A DNA stretch of 36,352 nt, from the NCBI GenBank assembly GCA_948579355.1, contig CAPAOV010000026.1:1-36352 (forward strand), given 5' to 3'. Made by a program: the position numbers and the translations under genes. This document shows positions 1 through 8,178 of the stretch, in pieces; position 1 is the first letter of the stretch, and every line of letters begins with the position of its first letter. The DNA comes from an uncultured Eubacterium sp. GTDB taxonomy: Bacteria > Bacillota > Clostridia > Lachnospirales > Lachnospiraceae. The notes below the pieces were generated by a model. The model saw only the letters and a program-made list of their open reading frames with translations. It searched no databases and was not told the DNA's origin.

Positions 1-64
1 GTTGGTTCGAAGAGATGGAGAAGCAATGTGTAGTTTTGAAGGTACTTCCTTCATATTATAGTAA

Positions 65-136
65 TCCTCGATAGCTCAATGGTAGAGCCCACGGCTGTTA
101 ACCGTGTTGTTGTAGGTTCGAGTCCTACTCGGGGAG
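65..136 (+). tRNA. tRNA-Asn (anticodon GTT)
   Basis: Complete cloverleaf. The 7-bp acceptor stem pairs 65-71 with 129-135, including one G-T pair. The anticodon stem CACGG/CCGTG encloses the loop CTGTTAA, giving anticodon GTT, and the T arm carries GGTTCGAGTCC. No CCA is encoded; the discriminator is G136. It is the first of three clustered tRNAs, and only 5 nt separate it from the next. Confidence 0.96.
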
Positions 137-141
137 TTTAT

Positions 142-213
142 GGCCCCTTGGTCAAGCGGTTAAGACATCGCCCTTTCACGGCGGTAACACGGGTTCGATT
201 CCCGTAGGGGTCA
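142..213 (+). tRNA. tRNA-Glu (anticodon TTC)
   Basis: The acceptor stem GGCCCCT pairs with AGGGGTC at 206-212, with one G-T pair. The anticodon loop CTTTCAC gives TTC, and the T-arm loop is TTCGATT. The 3' CCA is not encoded. It is almost certainly co-transcribed with the tRNA-Asn just upstream. Confidence 0.96.
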
Positions 214-295
214 TTTTTAATTTTGAAGAAATAAATTGGCAGGATTTGCCAGAAAGTTTTCACAAAATTAGTTTATACTGAATAGTATAAGATAT

Positions 296-366
296 GGCGA
301 CTTAGCCAAGTGGTAAGGCATGGGACTGCAACTCCCTGAGCACCAGTTCAAATCTGGTAGTCGCCT
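296..366 (+). tRNA. tRNA-Cys (anticodon GCA)
   Basis: The acceptor stem GGCGACT (296-302) pairs with AGTCGCC (359-365). The anticodon loop CTGCAAC gives GCA, and the T loop is TTCAAAT. No CCA is encoded. It lies 82 nt after tRNA-Glu in an AT-rich spacer and is followed directly by an intrinsic terminator, so it is the last member of the cluster. Confidence 0.95.
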
Positions 367-376
367 TTCATCCATC

Positions 377-407
377 GGACTTCAGCGTATGTTGAAGTCC
401 TTTTTTT
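377..407 (+). terminator. Rho-independent terminator of the tRNA cluster
   Basis: Perfect 8-bp inverted repeat GGACTTCA (377-384) / TGAAGTCC (393-400) with an 8-nt loop, followed by seven T. It lies 10 nt beyond tRNA-Cys. Confidence 0.92.
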
Positions 408-490
408 CTGCTTATGCGAAAGCGAGGAAAGGCTTTGCCATTCTTTTACTCTGCATAAAACGGAACTTTTGACACCCTAATCCTATAAAT

Positions 491-525
491 AAAAAAAGAG
501 CTATTGCCGAAGCAATAGCTCTTTT
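491..525 (-). terminator. Rho-independent terminator for the 544-1410 gene
   Basis: Perfect 14-bp inverted repeat (494-507 with 512-525) around a 4-nt loop. Read on the minus strand it ends in a run of seven T. It lies 18 nt past the stop codon of the secreted Big_2 protein. Confidence 0.9.
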
Positions 526-543
526 AAGGTTTTTACCATTTCA

Positions 544-1410
544 TTATGCAAGCTTGATTACACATTTCTTAACTGTAATCTGGTCACCATCTTTGTATGG
601 AGAAGAGTCTTTCAAGTTAGGAATGTACATCATAATCGGATAGTTAGCGCCTGTCTTTTCATCGGTATCACCGTTGATAGCAGTCTTAGGAATTGTAAAG
701 GTGAAGTTAATTTTTATATCTTTACCCTTTTTAATCTTGCCAACTTTGTATGTACAATACTTGTGGTTCTTGTTCTTCTTAACGCTGGCAGCTAATTTCT
801 TTGCCGATGCATGGTAAGCAAATGGATAAGAAATACCTGAGCTGTCCTTTGTGTAGTTGAAGCATACACCTAACTCTGGAAGGTCACGTTTACCTGAGTT
901 TTTAACAACCATACTTACTTTCAGTTTACGTCCACGATAGTCAGGGGAAATGTATGTCTTCTCGCCATAGAATGTAGCAGGGCACAACCACATTTTAAAT
1001 GAGTCATATTTGAACTCTTTGTAGTTTGCTACATATGGTGGATGGTTCTTAGGGTCTGTAGATTTTGCAAAGTTAAAAATAACAGTACCTTTTTTAGCGG
1101 CTTTAACTTTTAATTTGCAAGTCTGTTTCTTGCTTCCTACAGTTGCTGTAATTGTAGCAGTACCTTTTTTGATACCAAGAACTTTGATTGATTTACCGGA
1201 TGTTTTTTGACAGTGTGCAACATTGTCATTACTGGAAGACCATTTTGCGCTTTTGCCTGCGTTTAATTTAATCTCCTTACCCTGATAAACGGATGCCTTC
1301 TTCTTAATGGCTGCGCTTGCTGTGTCATCACTTGCTACAGTAGCAGTGGTGACAGCCATAGCTGCAACTAAAGTAACAGCTACAACTTTTTTTGAAATTT
1401 TAGCGAACAT
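544..1410 (-). CDS. Secreted protein with Big_2-type Ig-like domain
   Basis: 288 residues. The N-terminus is a Sec signal peptide (MFAKISKKVVAVTLVAAMAV, then an Ala/Thr-rich stretch and a likely cleavage near ADS/ASA around residue 33). Residues about 35-104 match the bacterial Ig-like group 2 pattern: a VYQGKEIKL-type strand, KWSSSNDNVA, then VLGIKKGTATITATVG and KLKVKA. The remaining roughly 180 residues are Lys/Tyr-rich, probably beta, and I do not recognise them. The part around MVVKNSGKRDLPELGVCF suggests an immunoglobulin-like sandwich. There is no LPXTG or SLH anchor. A strong AGGAGG lies 6-12 nt before the ATG, and a near-consensus sigma-A promoter and a terminator frame it as a single-gene transcript. 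A cell-surface or extracellular role is inferred; the ligand is unknown. Confidence 0.85.
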   Translation of the reverse strand: MFAKISKKVVAVTLVAAMAVTTATVASDDTASAAIKKKASVYQGKEIKLNAGKSAKWSSSNDNVAHCQKTSGKSIKVLGIKKGTATITATVGSKKQTCKLKVKAAKKGTVIFNFAKSTDPKNHPPYVANYKEFKYDSFKMWLCPATFYGEKTYISPDYRGRKLKVSMVVKNSGKRDLPELGVCFNYTKDSSGISYPFAYHASAKKLAASVKKNKNHKYCTYKVGKIKKGKDIKINFTFTIPKTAINGDTDEKTGANYPIMMYIPNLKDSSPYKDGDQITVKKCVIKLA

Positions 1411-1491
1411 TTCAAATTCCTCCTTTTTTTATGTTAAAATGTTTTGGAATTTGTGAAATAAGCACAAATTCTAATCGCTTTGCGTGAACAT

Positions 1492-1520
1492 ATTATATCA
1501 TTTTCACATACTAAAATCAA
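1492..1520 (-). promoter_or_regulatory. Sigma-A promoter for the Big_2 protein gene
   Basis: On the minus strand the sequence is TTGATT, 17 nt, TATAAT. The transcript would start near 1485. Its leader contains a hairpin, AATTTGTG/CACAAATT at 448-455 and 463-470 of the second kilobase (1448-1455 with 1463-1470). Confidence 0.8.
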
Positions 1521-1544
1521 GTATTATTGCAAAGAAAAGAGTGC

Positions 1545-2099
1545 CTATTTTTTACCAAATAAATGACGATTTTTAGACTTTTTTTCGTTTGTTTGGGAAA
1601 CGGCGGCTTCCTGTCGGGCACGCTGGTAGGAGCGGATGGTTTCATCGAGCTGCCGGTATCTTTTTTCATCGGCCTCCTCTTTTTCCCGAAATAGAAAATC
1701 AAGTTCTTTATTGACGTGTTCCGACACGGAAGACGCAATATCGGTTGTCAATTCCTGTGAATTATCTTTAATGGCGTCGGATACAATGCGTCCGAGAATT
1801 GTTTTGAACTGCTGCATTTTGTCGTCGTTCGTTACAACCGGATGATTGGCCGGATAAGGGATTACCTGACGGCTGTTAGCTGGCGTTATGCGCTCACTGA
1901 TTTCTTTGAGTGACAGGCCCTCTTCCTTCCAGCGTATAATCTGTCTCATTAATTCAATCTGCTTTTGGTGATAGACACGGTGGCCCATCTTGTTTCGGGG
2001 TATTGATAGTCCGAGCTCTTCCTCCCAGTAACGCAAAACATGAGTTTCGATTTGAAGAAGTTTAGCGGCGTCGGATATTGTGTATTGTACCTGTTCCAT
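1545..2099 (-). CDS. MerR-family transcriptional regulator
   Basis: 184 residues. Residues 5-70 form a MerR winged-helix DNA-binding domain: YTISDAAKLLQIETHVLRYW, then EEELGLSIPRNKMGHRVY and a QIIRWKEEGLSLKEI helix. The canonical RYWEEE/RRY-type positions are present. From about residue 95 the protein is a charged, probably coiled-coil dimerisation region, with no visible Cys-rich metal-binding or GyrI-like ligand domain, and it ends in a basic tail. The start is set by AGGAGGTTAATC before the ATG. It follows dnaB on the same strand after a probable terminator. Regulators of this layout are common beside dnaB in Lachnospiraceae (family knowledge). The regulated genes cannot be read from the sequence. 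Confidence 0.9.
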   Translation of the reverse strand: MEQVQYTISDAAKLLQIETHVLRYWEEELGLSIPRNKMGHRVYHQKQIELMRQIIRWKEEGLSLKEISERITPANSRQVIPYPANHPVVTNDDKMQQFKTILGRIVSDAIKDNSQELTTDIASSVSEHVNKELDFLFREKEEADEKRYRQLDETIRSYQRARQEAAVSQTNEKKSKNRHLFGKK

Positions 2100-2171
2100 G
2101 ATTAACCTCCTGTTATGTATCTAACTATTATATATATAGCTTGTACAAGAATTATATCATGGGAAAAAAGT

Positions 2172-2232
2172 CGAAATATAAAAGACTCCCATTTTCCGCA
2201 AGTTTTATATGACAAAAGATGGGAAAATGGGA
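2172..2232 (-). terminator. Probable terminator after dnaB
   Basis: An 11-bp inverted repeat (2187-2197 with 2222-2232) has a long, partly paired loop and is followed on the minus strand by a T-rich tail (TCTTTTATATTT). It lies 15 nt beyond the dnaB stop. The loop is longer than in typical terminators, so attenuation or partial read-through into merR is possible. Confidence 0.5.
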
Positions 2233-2246
2233 CAAAAAAGGACAGA

Positions 2247-3599
2247 TTAATTTTCTTCGCGTATTTCCAGATTGGCAAATTTGGTATATTGGCCCAGCCA
2301 TTTCAATTTGACAGTACAGGTCGAGCCGTTTCGCTGTTTGCCAATAATGACTTCGGTAACGCCCTTGGACGTAGATGTATCCGGATGGTAGTATTCGTCG
2401 CGGTACAGGAACATGACGACGTCGGCGTCCTGCTCAATCGCTCCGGATTCGCGGAGGTCGGAAAGGATAGGCCGTTTGTCCTCCCTTTTTTCGACATCAC
2501 GGCTGAGCTGTGAGAGCGCGATGACCGGACAGTTAATCTCACGGGCCAGCGCTTTTAAAGAGCGGGAAATATCCGATACTTCCTGCTGGCGGGAAATATT
2601 TTTGTTGCTGCTGCTTCCGCTCATCAATTGCAGATAGTCGATGATAATAAGGCCTAAATCATGCTCAATTTTTAACTTGCGGCACTTACTGCGCAGTTCA
2701 TTAATGGAAATGCCCATTGTGTCGTCGATGTACAGGCTGGATTCGCCCAGATTAATGGAACTTTCGGTAATCTTAACCCATTCATCGTCTTCCAGATTAC
2801 CGGTACGGATATGTTGCGAGTCTACTTTGGAATTCATGGAAACGAGACGTTTTGCCAATTGTATTTTAGGCATCTCCAGACTAAAGATTGCTGTCGGGAC
2901 ATGGTTGTATATGGCGACGTGTTCCGCAATATTAAGTGCAAAAGCAGTTTTTCCCATGGACGGTCTGGCGGCGATGAGAATCAAATCCGAGTTTTGGAGA
3001 CCGGCAGTGCGGTAATCCAAATCGCGGAATCCGGTTGATAAACCAGTGATATTTCCTTTGTTGGAGGCTGCCTCCTGAATACTCTCCAACGCTTCCAGAG
3101 CCACGTCGCGAATAGGTGTAAAATCTTCCTGCGAAGCGCGTCCCTGAATCAATTGAAAGATGTCGCGCTCGGTATCCTCCATAAGCGCTTCAATGTCAGC
3201 CGTGTCCTGATAACTGCGGTTAGCAATTTCCTCCGTCGTCCGGATGAGACTGCGGAGAAGCGATTTTTGCTGGACGATATCGGTATAGTAGCGAATATTT
3301 GCCGAGGTGGGAACAGCAGAAATAATATTGCTCAAAAATTCCACGCTGCAAATATCTCCGGTAACATTGTTTTTCCTTAGTCGGTCTGTAAGAGTGACAA
3401 GGTCTGCCGGTTTATTTTCATGATAGAGCTCGACAATGGCAGAAAATAATGTTCGGAAACGGGGATTGTAAAAATCGGAATCAATTAATTTTTCGCTTGC
3501 ATGTATGATGGCATCCTCGTCCAGAAGCATAGAGCCGATAACGGCTTCCTCTGCTTCCGGATTGTTTGGCATAATTCGTTTGATAACGGCTTCTTCCAT
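2247..3599 (-). CDS. dnaB: Replicative DNA helicase DnaB
   Basis: 450 residues, the normal length for bacterial DnaB (DnaC in Bacillus nomenclature). This hexameric 5'-3' helicase unwinds DNA at the replication fork. The N-terminal DnaB domain begins with PNNPEAEEAVIGSMLLDEDA (residues about 10-110). The RecA-like C-terminal domain carries Walker A ARPSMGKTAFALN (about 211-223), Walker B LIIIDYLQLM (about 313-322) and the late motif KQRNGSTCTVKLKW. No intein is seen. The start ATG is preceded by AAAGGAAAAT and lies 2 nt after the rplI stop, so the gene is translationally close to rplI and gdpP, an order conserved in Firmicutes. Confidence 0.98.
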   Translation of the reverse strand: MEEAVIKRIMPNNPEAEEAVIGSMLLDEDAIIHASEKLIDSDFYNPRFRTLFSAIVELYHENKPADLVTLTDRLRKNNVTGDICSVEFLSNIISAVPTSANIRYYTDIVQQKSLLRSLIRTTEEIANRSYQDTADIEALMEDTERDIFQLIQGRASQEDFTPIRDVALEALESIQEAASNKGNITGLSTGFRDLDYRTAGLQNSDLILIAARPSMGKTAFALNIAEHVAIYNHVPTAIFSLEMPKIQLAKRLVSMNSKVDSQHIRTGNLEDDEWVKITESSINLGESSLYIDDTMGISINELRSKCRKLKIEHDLGLIIIDYLQLMSGSSSNKNISRQQEVSDISRSLKALAREINCPVIALSQLSRDVEKREDKRPILSDLRESGAIEQDADVVMFLYRDEYYHPDTSTSKGVTEVIIGKQRNGSTCTVKLKWLGQYTKFANLEIREEN

Positions 3600-3601
3600 A
3601 G

Positions 3602-4048
3602 TTATTTTCCTTTAACGATAACTTTTAACTCTGCAGTTACTTTTGCATGCAGGCGGATGGGAACCATGTAGGTGCCGATATTTTTAATAGGTTCCTTAAT
3701 CTGCATTTTTTTCTTATCCAAGTCGTATCCGAGCTGTTCTTTTGCGGCTGAGGCAATTTCTTTTGAAGACACGGAGCCGAAAGTCCGGCCGTCCTGCCCC
3801 GCCTTTATCGATACCTCAATGGATTTAGTCTTGATTTCTTCGGCAAATGCTTTGGCTTCCGCTAAAGTTTCGGCTGCCACTTTTTCTTCGTTCTGTTTTT
3901 TTAGTTTCAAATCATTCATATTTTTCGGAGTTGCCTCTACCCCCAGCTTTTTCTTGAGAATAAAATTTCTGGCATAGCCGTCGCTGACGTCAACCATTTC
4001 TCCTTTTTTTCCGACAGACTTTACGTCTTCATTTAAAATTACTTTCAT
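3602..4048 (-). CDS. rplI: 50S ribosomal protein L9
   Basis: 148 residues, a standard bL9. The N-terminal domain begins MKVILNEDVKSVGKKGEMVD with the family signature GYARNFILKKKLGVEAT. A long central helix (about 40-80) leads to the C-terminal rRNA-binding domain with GQDGRTFGSVSSKEIA. The ATG overlaps the last base of the gdpP stop codon (TAATG arrangement), implying translational coupling within gdpP-rplI-dnaB. Confidence 0.98.
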   Translation of the reverse strand: MKVILNEDVKSVGKKGEMVDVSDGYARNFILKKKLGVEATPKNMNDLKLKKQNEEKVAAETLAEAKAFAEEIKTKSIEVSIKAGQDGRTFGSVSSKEIASAAKEQLGYDLDKKKMQIKEPIKNIGTYMVPIRLHAKVTAELKVIVKGK

Positions 4049-6102
4049 TATATGTCACCCTCCTCTTTCATTTTTGTTATAAGTTCTTTTACCTGTTCTG
4101 CTGCCTCTTCAAGAGAACAATTTTCTAACTGTGCGCCAGCGCTCGTGATGTGGCCGCCGCCTCCCATCTTTTCCATGACAACCTGAACATTTAACTCGTC
4201 AATGGAGCGTGCGCTGATATATATTTTTCTTTCATATGCAGTCAATACAAAAGAGGCTCTAATTCCATTGATATCCAACAAATCATCCGCAATTTTTGCA
4301 CCTACAATCGTAGGTGATTCGCAGTGGTCTGCGTTACAAGGCGCAATGGCAAAGGCGCCCAAAAAGATTTCCGTATTTTGAATGGCTTCCGCACGTACTT
4401 TATATTCTTCCAAATCGGAGCGGAACATTTTGCGGATGCGGATAATATCGGCGCCCGAGCGGCGAAGAAAAGCAACCGCCTCAAACGTGCGTACTCCCGG
4501 CTTGTTCATAAAGTTATTCGTATCGACCATGATACCAGAGTAAAGGGCATCCGCTTCTACTGATTTGACGCGGATTTCTTCTCCCGCATATTGGAGAATT
4601 TCAGCAACCATTTCACTTGCCGATGAGGCAAACGGCTCCACGTAAGAGAGCGTCGGATTTTCAAACGACTCGCCGGTCTGGCGGTGATGGTCGATGACGA
4701 CAAGCGAGGAAGCAAGAGAAATGAGTTCCGGTGCATCCGTGTAGGAGGGACGGTTTACGTCAACGACGACAAGAAGCACGCCGCTGCCATCACCAATAAA
4801 TTCCGTTGCCTGTTCGCTCGTAATAAATGTTTCAGCCGGATAGTCTTTGTTGTTTTCAAATAATTTCAAGAGAGGAGCAAGCGAGGAGGTTATCTGATTT
4901 ACTATAATTTTTGCCGGCTTTTCAAAAGATTGTGCAATCCGGTAAATACCGACAGCGCTGCCAATGGCATCGACATCCGGTAAGCGGTGTCCCATAATAA
5001 CAACTTTGTCGGCGTTTTGAATGGAGTCGCGGAGCGCCTGCGCTTTGACGCGGGCTTTGACGCGGGTATTCTTCTCCTGTTGAATGCTTTTGCCGCCGTA
5101 ATACAGTAAATTATCTCTTGTTTTTATGACAACCTGGTCGCCGCCGCGGGCGAGTGCAAGGTCCATTGCGCTCCGCGCATATTCCTGCCGTTTGCGGAAT
5201 GTTCCTGCCTGAATACCAATGCCCATACTGATAGTAATGGAAACATCGACGCCGGCATTGATGGAGCGGATATCATCCAGCAGCGAGAACTTGTCCGCCT
5301 GAAGTTGTGATAAGTACTTGTGCTGAAAAAGGAAAATGTATTTATCCTTTTCCATTTTGCGCGTAATGGCATCTATTTTAAGCATATATTTGTTAATTTT
5401 CCTATCGACCATGGCGGCGAGAAGCGCACGCCTTACATCATCTACATTGGCAAGCGATTCGTCGTAATTATCAATGTAGAGGAGACCGACATCCAGTCGC
5501 TGCTCATTATTTTCCCTGATATAATGAACGATTTCCGTTTCATCGTAAATATAGACAACGTATAAAACGTTACCGAGTCCTATCTGGATAGCTTCTTGCG
5601 TAATATTATCCGGAGCATTTTCTAACTCAACGAGCTGCATAACCGCTTTGTAGTATATATCACCAATATGAAAATGAAGCTCACTGTTGTTTTGCGTTTC
5701 TTTTGGCAAATGCTCTGTCGTTAAAGCCGGAATCGCATCGGTAATAGTATGGCTTTTTGACAGTTTTGCGGTAAATTTGTCATGGAAATTGCGGTTTTCC
5801 CATAAACAGGTTCCGTTTAAATCCAAAATGGATATAGGCATTTCCAACTCAGAAGCTAACTGGTTTACGGTCACGTGAAAATGCATGGCATAATGAATCA
5901 AATCGCTTAGTACCGCTCTTCGTTTGAAATAGTAGAGAGCAAATGCAATCGCTGTATATAATATTACATAAGCGCTCATAATAACGCCTGCCTGAATATT
6001 CATCGTATAAATCTGAATATTCATTACAATTAAGAGAATGCTAAGCAATAAGGGCCAGCGAAGATAAGACCTTAAGCTCCCTTTCATTTTTTGGTTGTAC
6101 AA
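4048..6102 (-). CDS. gdpP: GdpP-type cyclic-di-AMP phosphodiesterase (DHH/DHHA1, membrane-bound)
   Basis: 684 residues with the GdpP/YybT architecture. Two N-terminal transmembrane helices (about 14-32 and 40-58) are followed by a PAS-like segment (about 75-140) and a degenerate GGDEF-like domain (about 175-305, without an intact GGDEF signature). The DHH phosphoesterase domain has MGHRLPDVDAIGSA (about 370), VVVDVNRP and VIDHHRQ. The DHHA1 domain ends with GGGGHITSAGAQ. In characterised relatives this enzyme hydrolyses c-di-AMP to pApA and so controls cell-wall and osmotic homeostasis (family knowledge). The start is supported by AGGAGGTG. Transcription probably begins near 6335, giving a long structured leader. 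Confidence 0.95.
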   Translation of the reverse strand: MYNQKMKGSLRSYLRWPLLLSILLIVMNIQIYTMNIQAGVIMSAYVILYTAIAFALYYFKRRAVLSDLIHYAMHFHVTVNQLASELEMPISILDLNGTCLWENRNFHDKFTAKLSKSHTITDAIPALTTEHLPKETQNNSELHFHIGDIYYKAVMQLVELENAPDNITQEAIQIGLGNVLYVVYIYDETEIVHYIRENNEQRLDVGLLYIDNYDESLANVDDVRRALLAAMVDRKINKYMLKIDAITRKMEKDKYIFLFQHKYLSQLQADKFSLLDDIRSINAGVDVSITISMGIGIQAGTFRKRQEYARSAMDLALARGGDQVVIKTRDNLLYYGGKSIQQEKNTRVKARVKAQALRDSIQNADKVVIMGHRLPDVDAIGSAVGIYRIAQSFEKPAKIIVNQITSSLAPLLKLFENNKDYPAETFITSEQATEFIGDGSGVLLVVVDVNRPSYTDAPELISLASSLVVIDHHRQTGESFENPTLSYVEPFASSASEMVAEILQYAGEEIRVKSVEADALYSGIMVDTNNFMNKPGVRTFEAVAFLRRSGADIIRIRKMFRSDLEEYKVRAEAIQNTEIFLGAFAIAPCNADHCESPTIVGAKIADDLLDINGIRASFVLTAYERKIYISARSIDELNVQVVMEKMGGGGHITSAGAQLENCSLEEAAEQVKELITKMKEEGDI

Positions 6103-6142
6103 AATAACACCTCCTGACGGTGGTTTTTTATCTGATAGGGAA

Positions 6143-6337
6143 TGGCATTTTGACTAGTGTCAGACCGACACTTTGGATTGCTCCGTTGTTTCACAACTTC
6201 CGCAATCCATCAAACATTCGAAATCCGCCGATTCACTGTGTAAATCGCTCCTTTCTCATGTTTGGCGGGTCAAAAGGTCAAAGCCGTATTCATGCAAGCA
6301 TGTATGGCATTTTGACCTTTTGACCCTAGTGTCAGAC
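6143..6337 (-). repeat. Hairpin-rich leader / probable dispersed repeat upstream of gdpP
   Basis: The segment is bounded by two direct copies of TGGCATTTTGAC plus TAGTGTCAGAC (6143-6165 uninterrupted; 6305-6337 with 10 extra bases between the two parts). Inside are a perfect 16-bp inverted repeat, GGGTCAAAAGGTCAAA (6267-6282) with 6311-6326, whose interior holds CATGC/GCATG; a hairpin of GGATTGC (6175-6181) and GCAATCC (6202-6208) with inner GTTGT/ACAAC; and GTGTC/GACAC at 6158-6171. On the minus strand it would form the 5' untranslated region of gdpP. It could equally be a mobile intergenic repeat. Confidence 0.65.
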
Positions 6338-6341
6338 TACT

Positions 6342-6370
6342 ATTATAGCACGGAATCCGTTTCATTACAA
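6342..6370 (-). promoter_or_regulatory. Promoter for gdpP-rplI-dnaB
   Basis: Minus strand: TTGTAA, 17 nt, TATAAT. The start would be near 6335, at the edge of the hairpin-rich leader, leaving about 230 nt of untranslated RNA before gdpP. Confidence 0.65.
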
Positions 6371-6401
6371 ATAATTTTCTGCAATGAAGTAAAGAGAGGT
6401 G

Positions 6402-6430
6402 TTGAATTTGTTTTGTTTATCATGTATTAT
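6402..6430 (+). promoter_or_regulatory. Putative promoter for the zinc-ribbon protein gene
   Basis: TTGAAT, 17 nt, TATTAT, with an overlapping TATAAT three bases further on. It lies about 35 nt before the 6466 start codon. Confidence 0.5.
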
Positions 6431-6465
6431 AATAGGTAATTAGTATACCATAGAGGAGGGGTTTC

Positions 6466-7326
6466 ATGAATTGCAAGAAGTGTGGAACAGAATTACGCGA
6501 GAATGATGTATTTTGTTATTATTGTGGAACTAAGACTACGGTAATACAGCGTATTTTTTCGAGTAGGGCGATAGTAGGTAGTATTATCGCTATCGTTATT
6601 GTTGCTATAGCCGGTTTGCTGACATACTTTATTATGACCGGCAAATTGAAATTACCTCAGAGGGCGAAAGAGCCTGTTGTGGAAGAGCATCAGCAAAAAG
6701 AGCCGCAGATTACACAGCCGCCCGAAAAGACGGCGGAAAGTACAGCGACGCCATATGTATTTCAGCCGGCCGATGTGACGACAGAAATGAAAAAAGAAAT
6801 GAAAGGCCTGCTCGGACGTTTGAAGCCGTTTCTAAGTTACAGCGCATCGTTCTATTTTGACGGTTCCCATGCGTTTCAGTGGGATGATAAGACGGCGACT
6901 GTTATGGCGCTGTACAACCTGGAGCATAACGACAAGACGGTTCGTTACGGGAATGATATAAAAGATATAAAGAAAAAGACAGAGAAAGAAATCAAAACGC
7001 TTTTTGGCAAAAATTATAAGTATCAATTGGAATACGGTGGAAGTTATCCAAATTACGTTTATCGTCCGGTGGGCAATACAGTAGTATTTAATGCGACACG
7101 CATTCCGGGAAAAGACTATAGTATGGAGACGAAGAAGATTATTGAGTATGAAGAGGGACGTTACCGGATTGTGGCAGACGCATGTTTAAAGTCAAGGACA
7201 AGCGGAAGCAAGGGAGACGTGCAGCGCTATACCATCATGGCAGATAAAAAGGAAGGAAGTAAACATGGCTATGTTGTGAGTAAAATCCGCCTGTATAAGA
7301 AAAACGATATGAAAGTTTCGGAATGA
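6466..7326 (+). CDS. Zinc-ribbon, single-pass membrane protein of unknown function
   Basis: 286 residues. Residues 1-22 form a zinc ribbon, MNCKKCGTELRENDVFCYYC, with the paired CxxC knuckles of the zinc_ribbon_2 type. One transmembrane helix follows (about 36-58, AIVGSIIAIVIVAIAGLLTY), then a Pro/Glu/Thr-rich linker (about 66-100). The C-terminal domain of about 185 residues is probably extracytoplasmic and has no family I recognise. Its Tyr/Asp/Lys-rich composition and regular strands suggest a compact alpha/beta fold. A GAGGAGGGG ribosome site fixes the start. The gene appears monocistronic, with a promoter upstream and a shared terminator downstream. Cytoplasmic zinc-ribbon plus external-domain proteins are common in Lachnospiraceae, but their roles are undefined. 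Confidence 0.82.
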   Translation: MNCKKCGTELRENDVFCYYCGTKTTVIQRIFSSRAIVGSIIAIVIVAIAGLLTYFIMTGKLKLPQRAKEPVVEEHQQKEPQITQPPEKTAESTATPYVFQPADVTTEMKKEMKGLLGRLKPFLSYSASFYFDGSHAFQWDDKTATVMALYNLEHNDKTVRYGNDIKDIKKKTEKEIKTLFGKNYKYQLEYGGSYPNYVYRPVGNTVVFNATRIPGKDYSMETKKIIEYEEGRYRIVADACLKSRTSGSKGDVQRYTIMADKKEGSKHGYVVSKIRLYKKNDMKVSE

Positions 7327-7336
7327 GTCAAGAAGA

Positions 7337-7389
7337 AAAAAGAGGTTTCCGCACCGGAAATGAAAATCATCGGTACGAAACCTCTTTTT
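7337..7389. terminator. Bidirectional terminator between convergent genes
   Basis: A 13-bp inverted repeat AAAAAGAGGTTTC (7337-7349) / 7377-7389 with additional CACCG/CGGT pairing in the loop. T tracts on both strands allow it to end both the zinc-ribbon gene (+) and the rpsF-ssb-rpsR operon (-). Confidence 0.88.
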
Positions 7390-7404
7390 ATATACCTATG
7401 CCGA

Positions 7405-7668
7405 TTAATCTAATGTATATGGCATCAATGAAATATGACGGGAGCGTTTGATGGCTACTGTCAAAGCTCTCTGATGCTTTGCGCATGTACCAGTAATTCT
7501 TCTCGGAAGAATCTTGCCTCTCTCGGACATATATCTCTTTAATTTTGCCACATCTTTGTAATCAATGAAGTTGTGCTCCTTGTCAGAACAGAATGCACAT
7601 ACTTTCTTTCTTCTGCGAGGCCCTCTTCTTCTCATCGGAGAATCGCCTCTCTCTTTATTGTAAGCCAT
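7405..7668 (-). CDS. rpsR: 30S ribosomal protein S18
   Basis: 87 residues, bS18. The N-terminal basic tail MRRRGPRRRKKVCAFC is followed by IDYKDVAKLKRYMSERGKIL and PRRITGTCAKHQRALTVAIK, all diagnostic. The residues CAFC, CSDKEH and the later GTCAKH are consistent with the zinc-binding C+ form of S18. It is the last gene of the DUF951-rpsF-ssb-rpsR operon, preceded by AGGAGGT. The ORF begins MAYNKERGDSP, a normal extension in this group. Confidence 0.97.
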   Translation of the reverse strand: MAYNKERGDSPMRRRGPRRRKKVCAFCSDKEHNFIDYKDVAKLKRYMSERGKILPRRITGTCAKHQRALTVAIKRSRHISLMPYTLD

Positions 7669-7710
7669 AATAAAACCTCCTATAAAATTCTCTTAATCCA
7701 TTGGTTTTAC

Positions 7711-8160
7711 TTAGTTAAATGGTAAACCGTCTTCAATACCGTCCGGTATATTCATAAAATCATCGTTAGCCGCTGCATTTGGCTCCGGAGAACCTCCGCC
7801 AAAATTGCCCCCTTGTGCGGCCATGTTGGCGTCTGCAGTACTTTTACGTTCTGCGAACTCAATTTCTTCAGCAATAATCTGTACACTATAGACTTTTTCA
7901 CCGTTATTATTAGTGTAATTATCATTCTGAACGCGTCCGGATAATAACATGCGGGAACCTTTGCGGAAATATTTTTCTACAAATTCTGCCTGTTTACCGA
8001 ATGCGGTACAGTTAAAAAAGTCAGTGTCTGTGTCTCCCTGACGGGAGAAACGACGGTTTACGGCAATGCTAAATCTTGCGATTGCCAATGAATTTTCGCC
8101 CTGAGAATAGCGTATCTCTGGGTCACGGGTTAGATTACCCATTAAAATCACCTTATTCAT
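7711..8160 (-). CDS. ssb: Single-stranded DNA-binding protein
   Basis: 149 residues. The OB-fold (residues 1-110) opens with MNKVILMGNLTRDPEIRYSQ, and FFNCTAFGKQAEFVEKYFRKGSRM follows in the family pattern. A Gly/Asn/Ala-rich disordered tail ends in GIEDGLPFN, a variant of the acidic-aromatic tip that recruits partner proteins (the E. coli tip is DDDIPF). The position between rpsF and rpsR matches the classic Firmicutes operon. AGGAGG lies just before the ATG. Confidence 0.97.
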   Translation of the reverse strand: MNKVILMGNLTRDPEIRYSQGENSLAIARFSIAVNRRFSRQGDTDTDFFNCTAFGKQAEFVEKYFRKGSRMLLSGRVQNDNYTNNNGEKVYSVQIIAEEIEFAERKSTADANMAAQGGNFGGGSPEPNAAANDDFMNIPDGIEDGLPFN

Positions 8161-8178
8161 GGAAGACTCCTCCTTATC

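Noticed and set aside
1..64. Possible end of an rRNA operon before the tRNAs
   Set aside because: TGTGTAGTTTTGAAGGTACTTCCTTC resembles the spacers that follow rRNA genes in Clostridia, but no rRNA gene body is in the window, so I list no feature.
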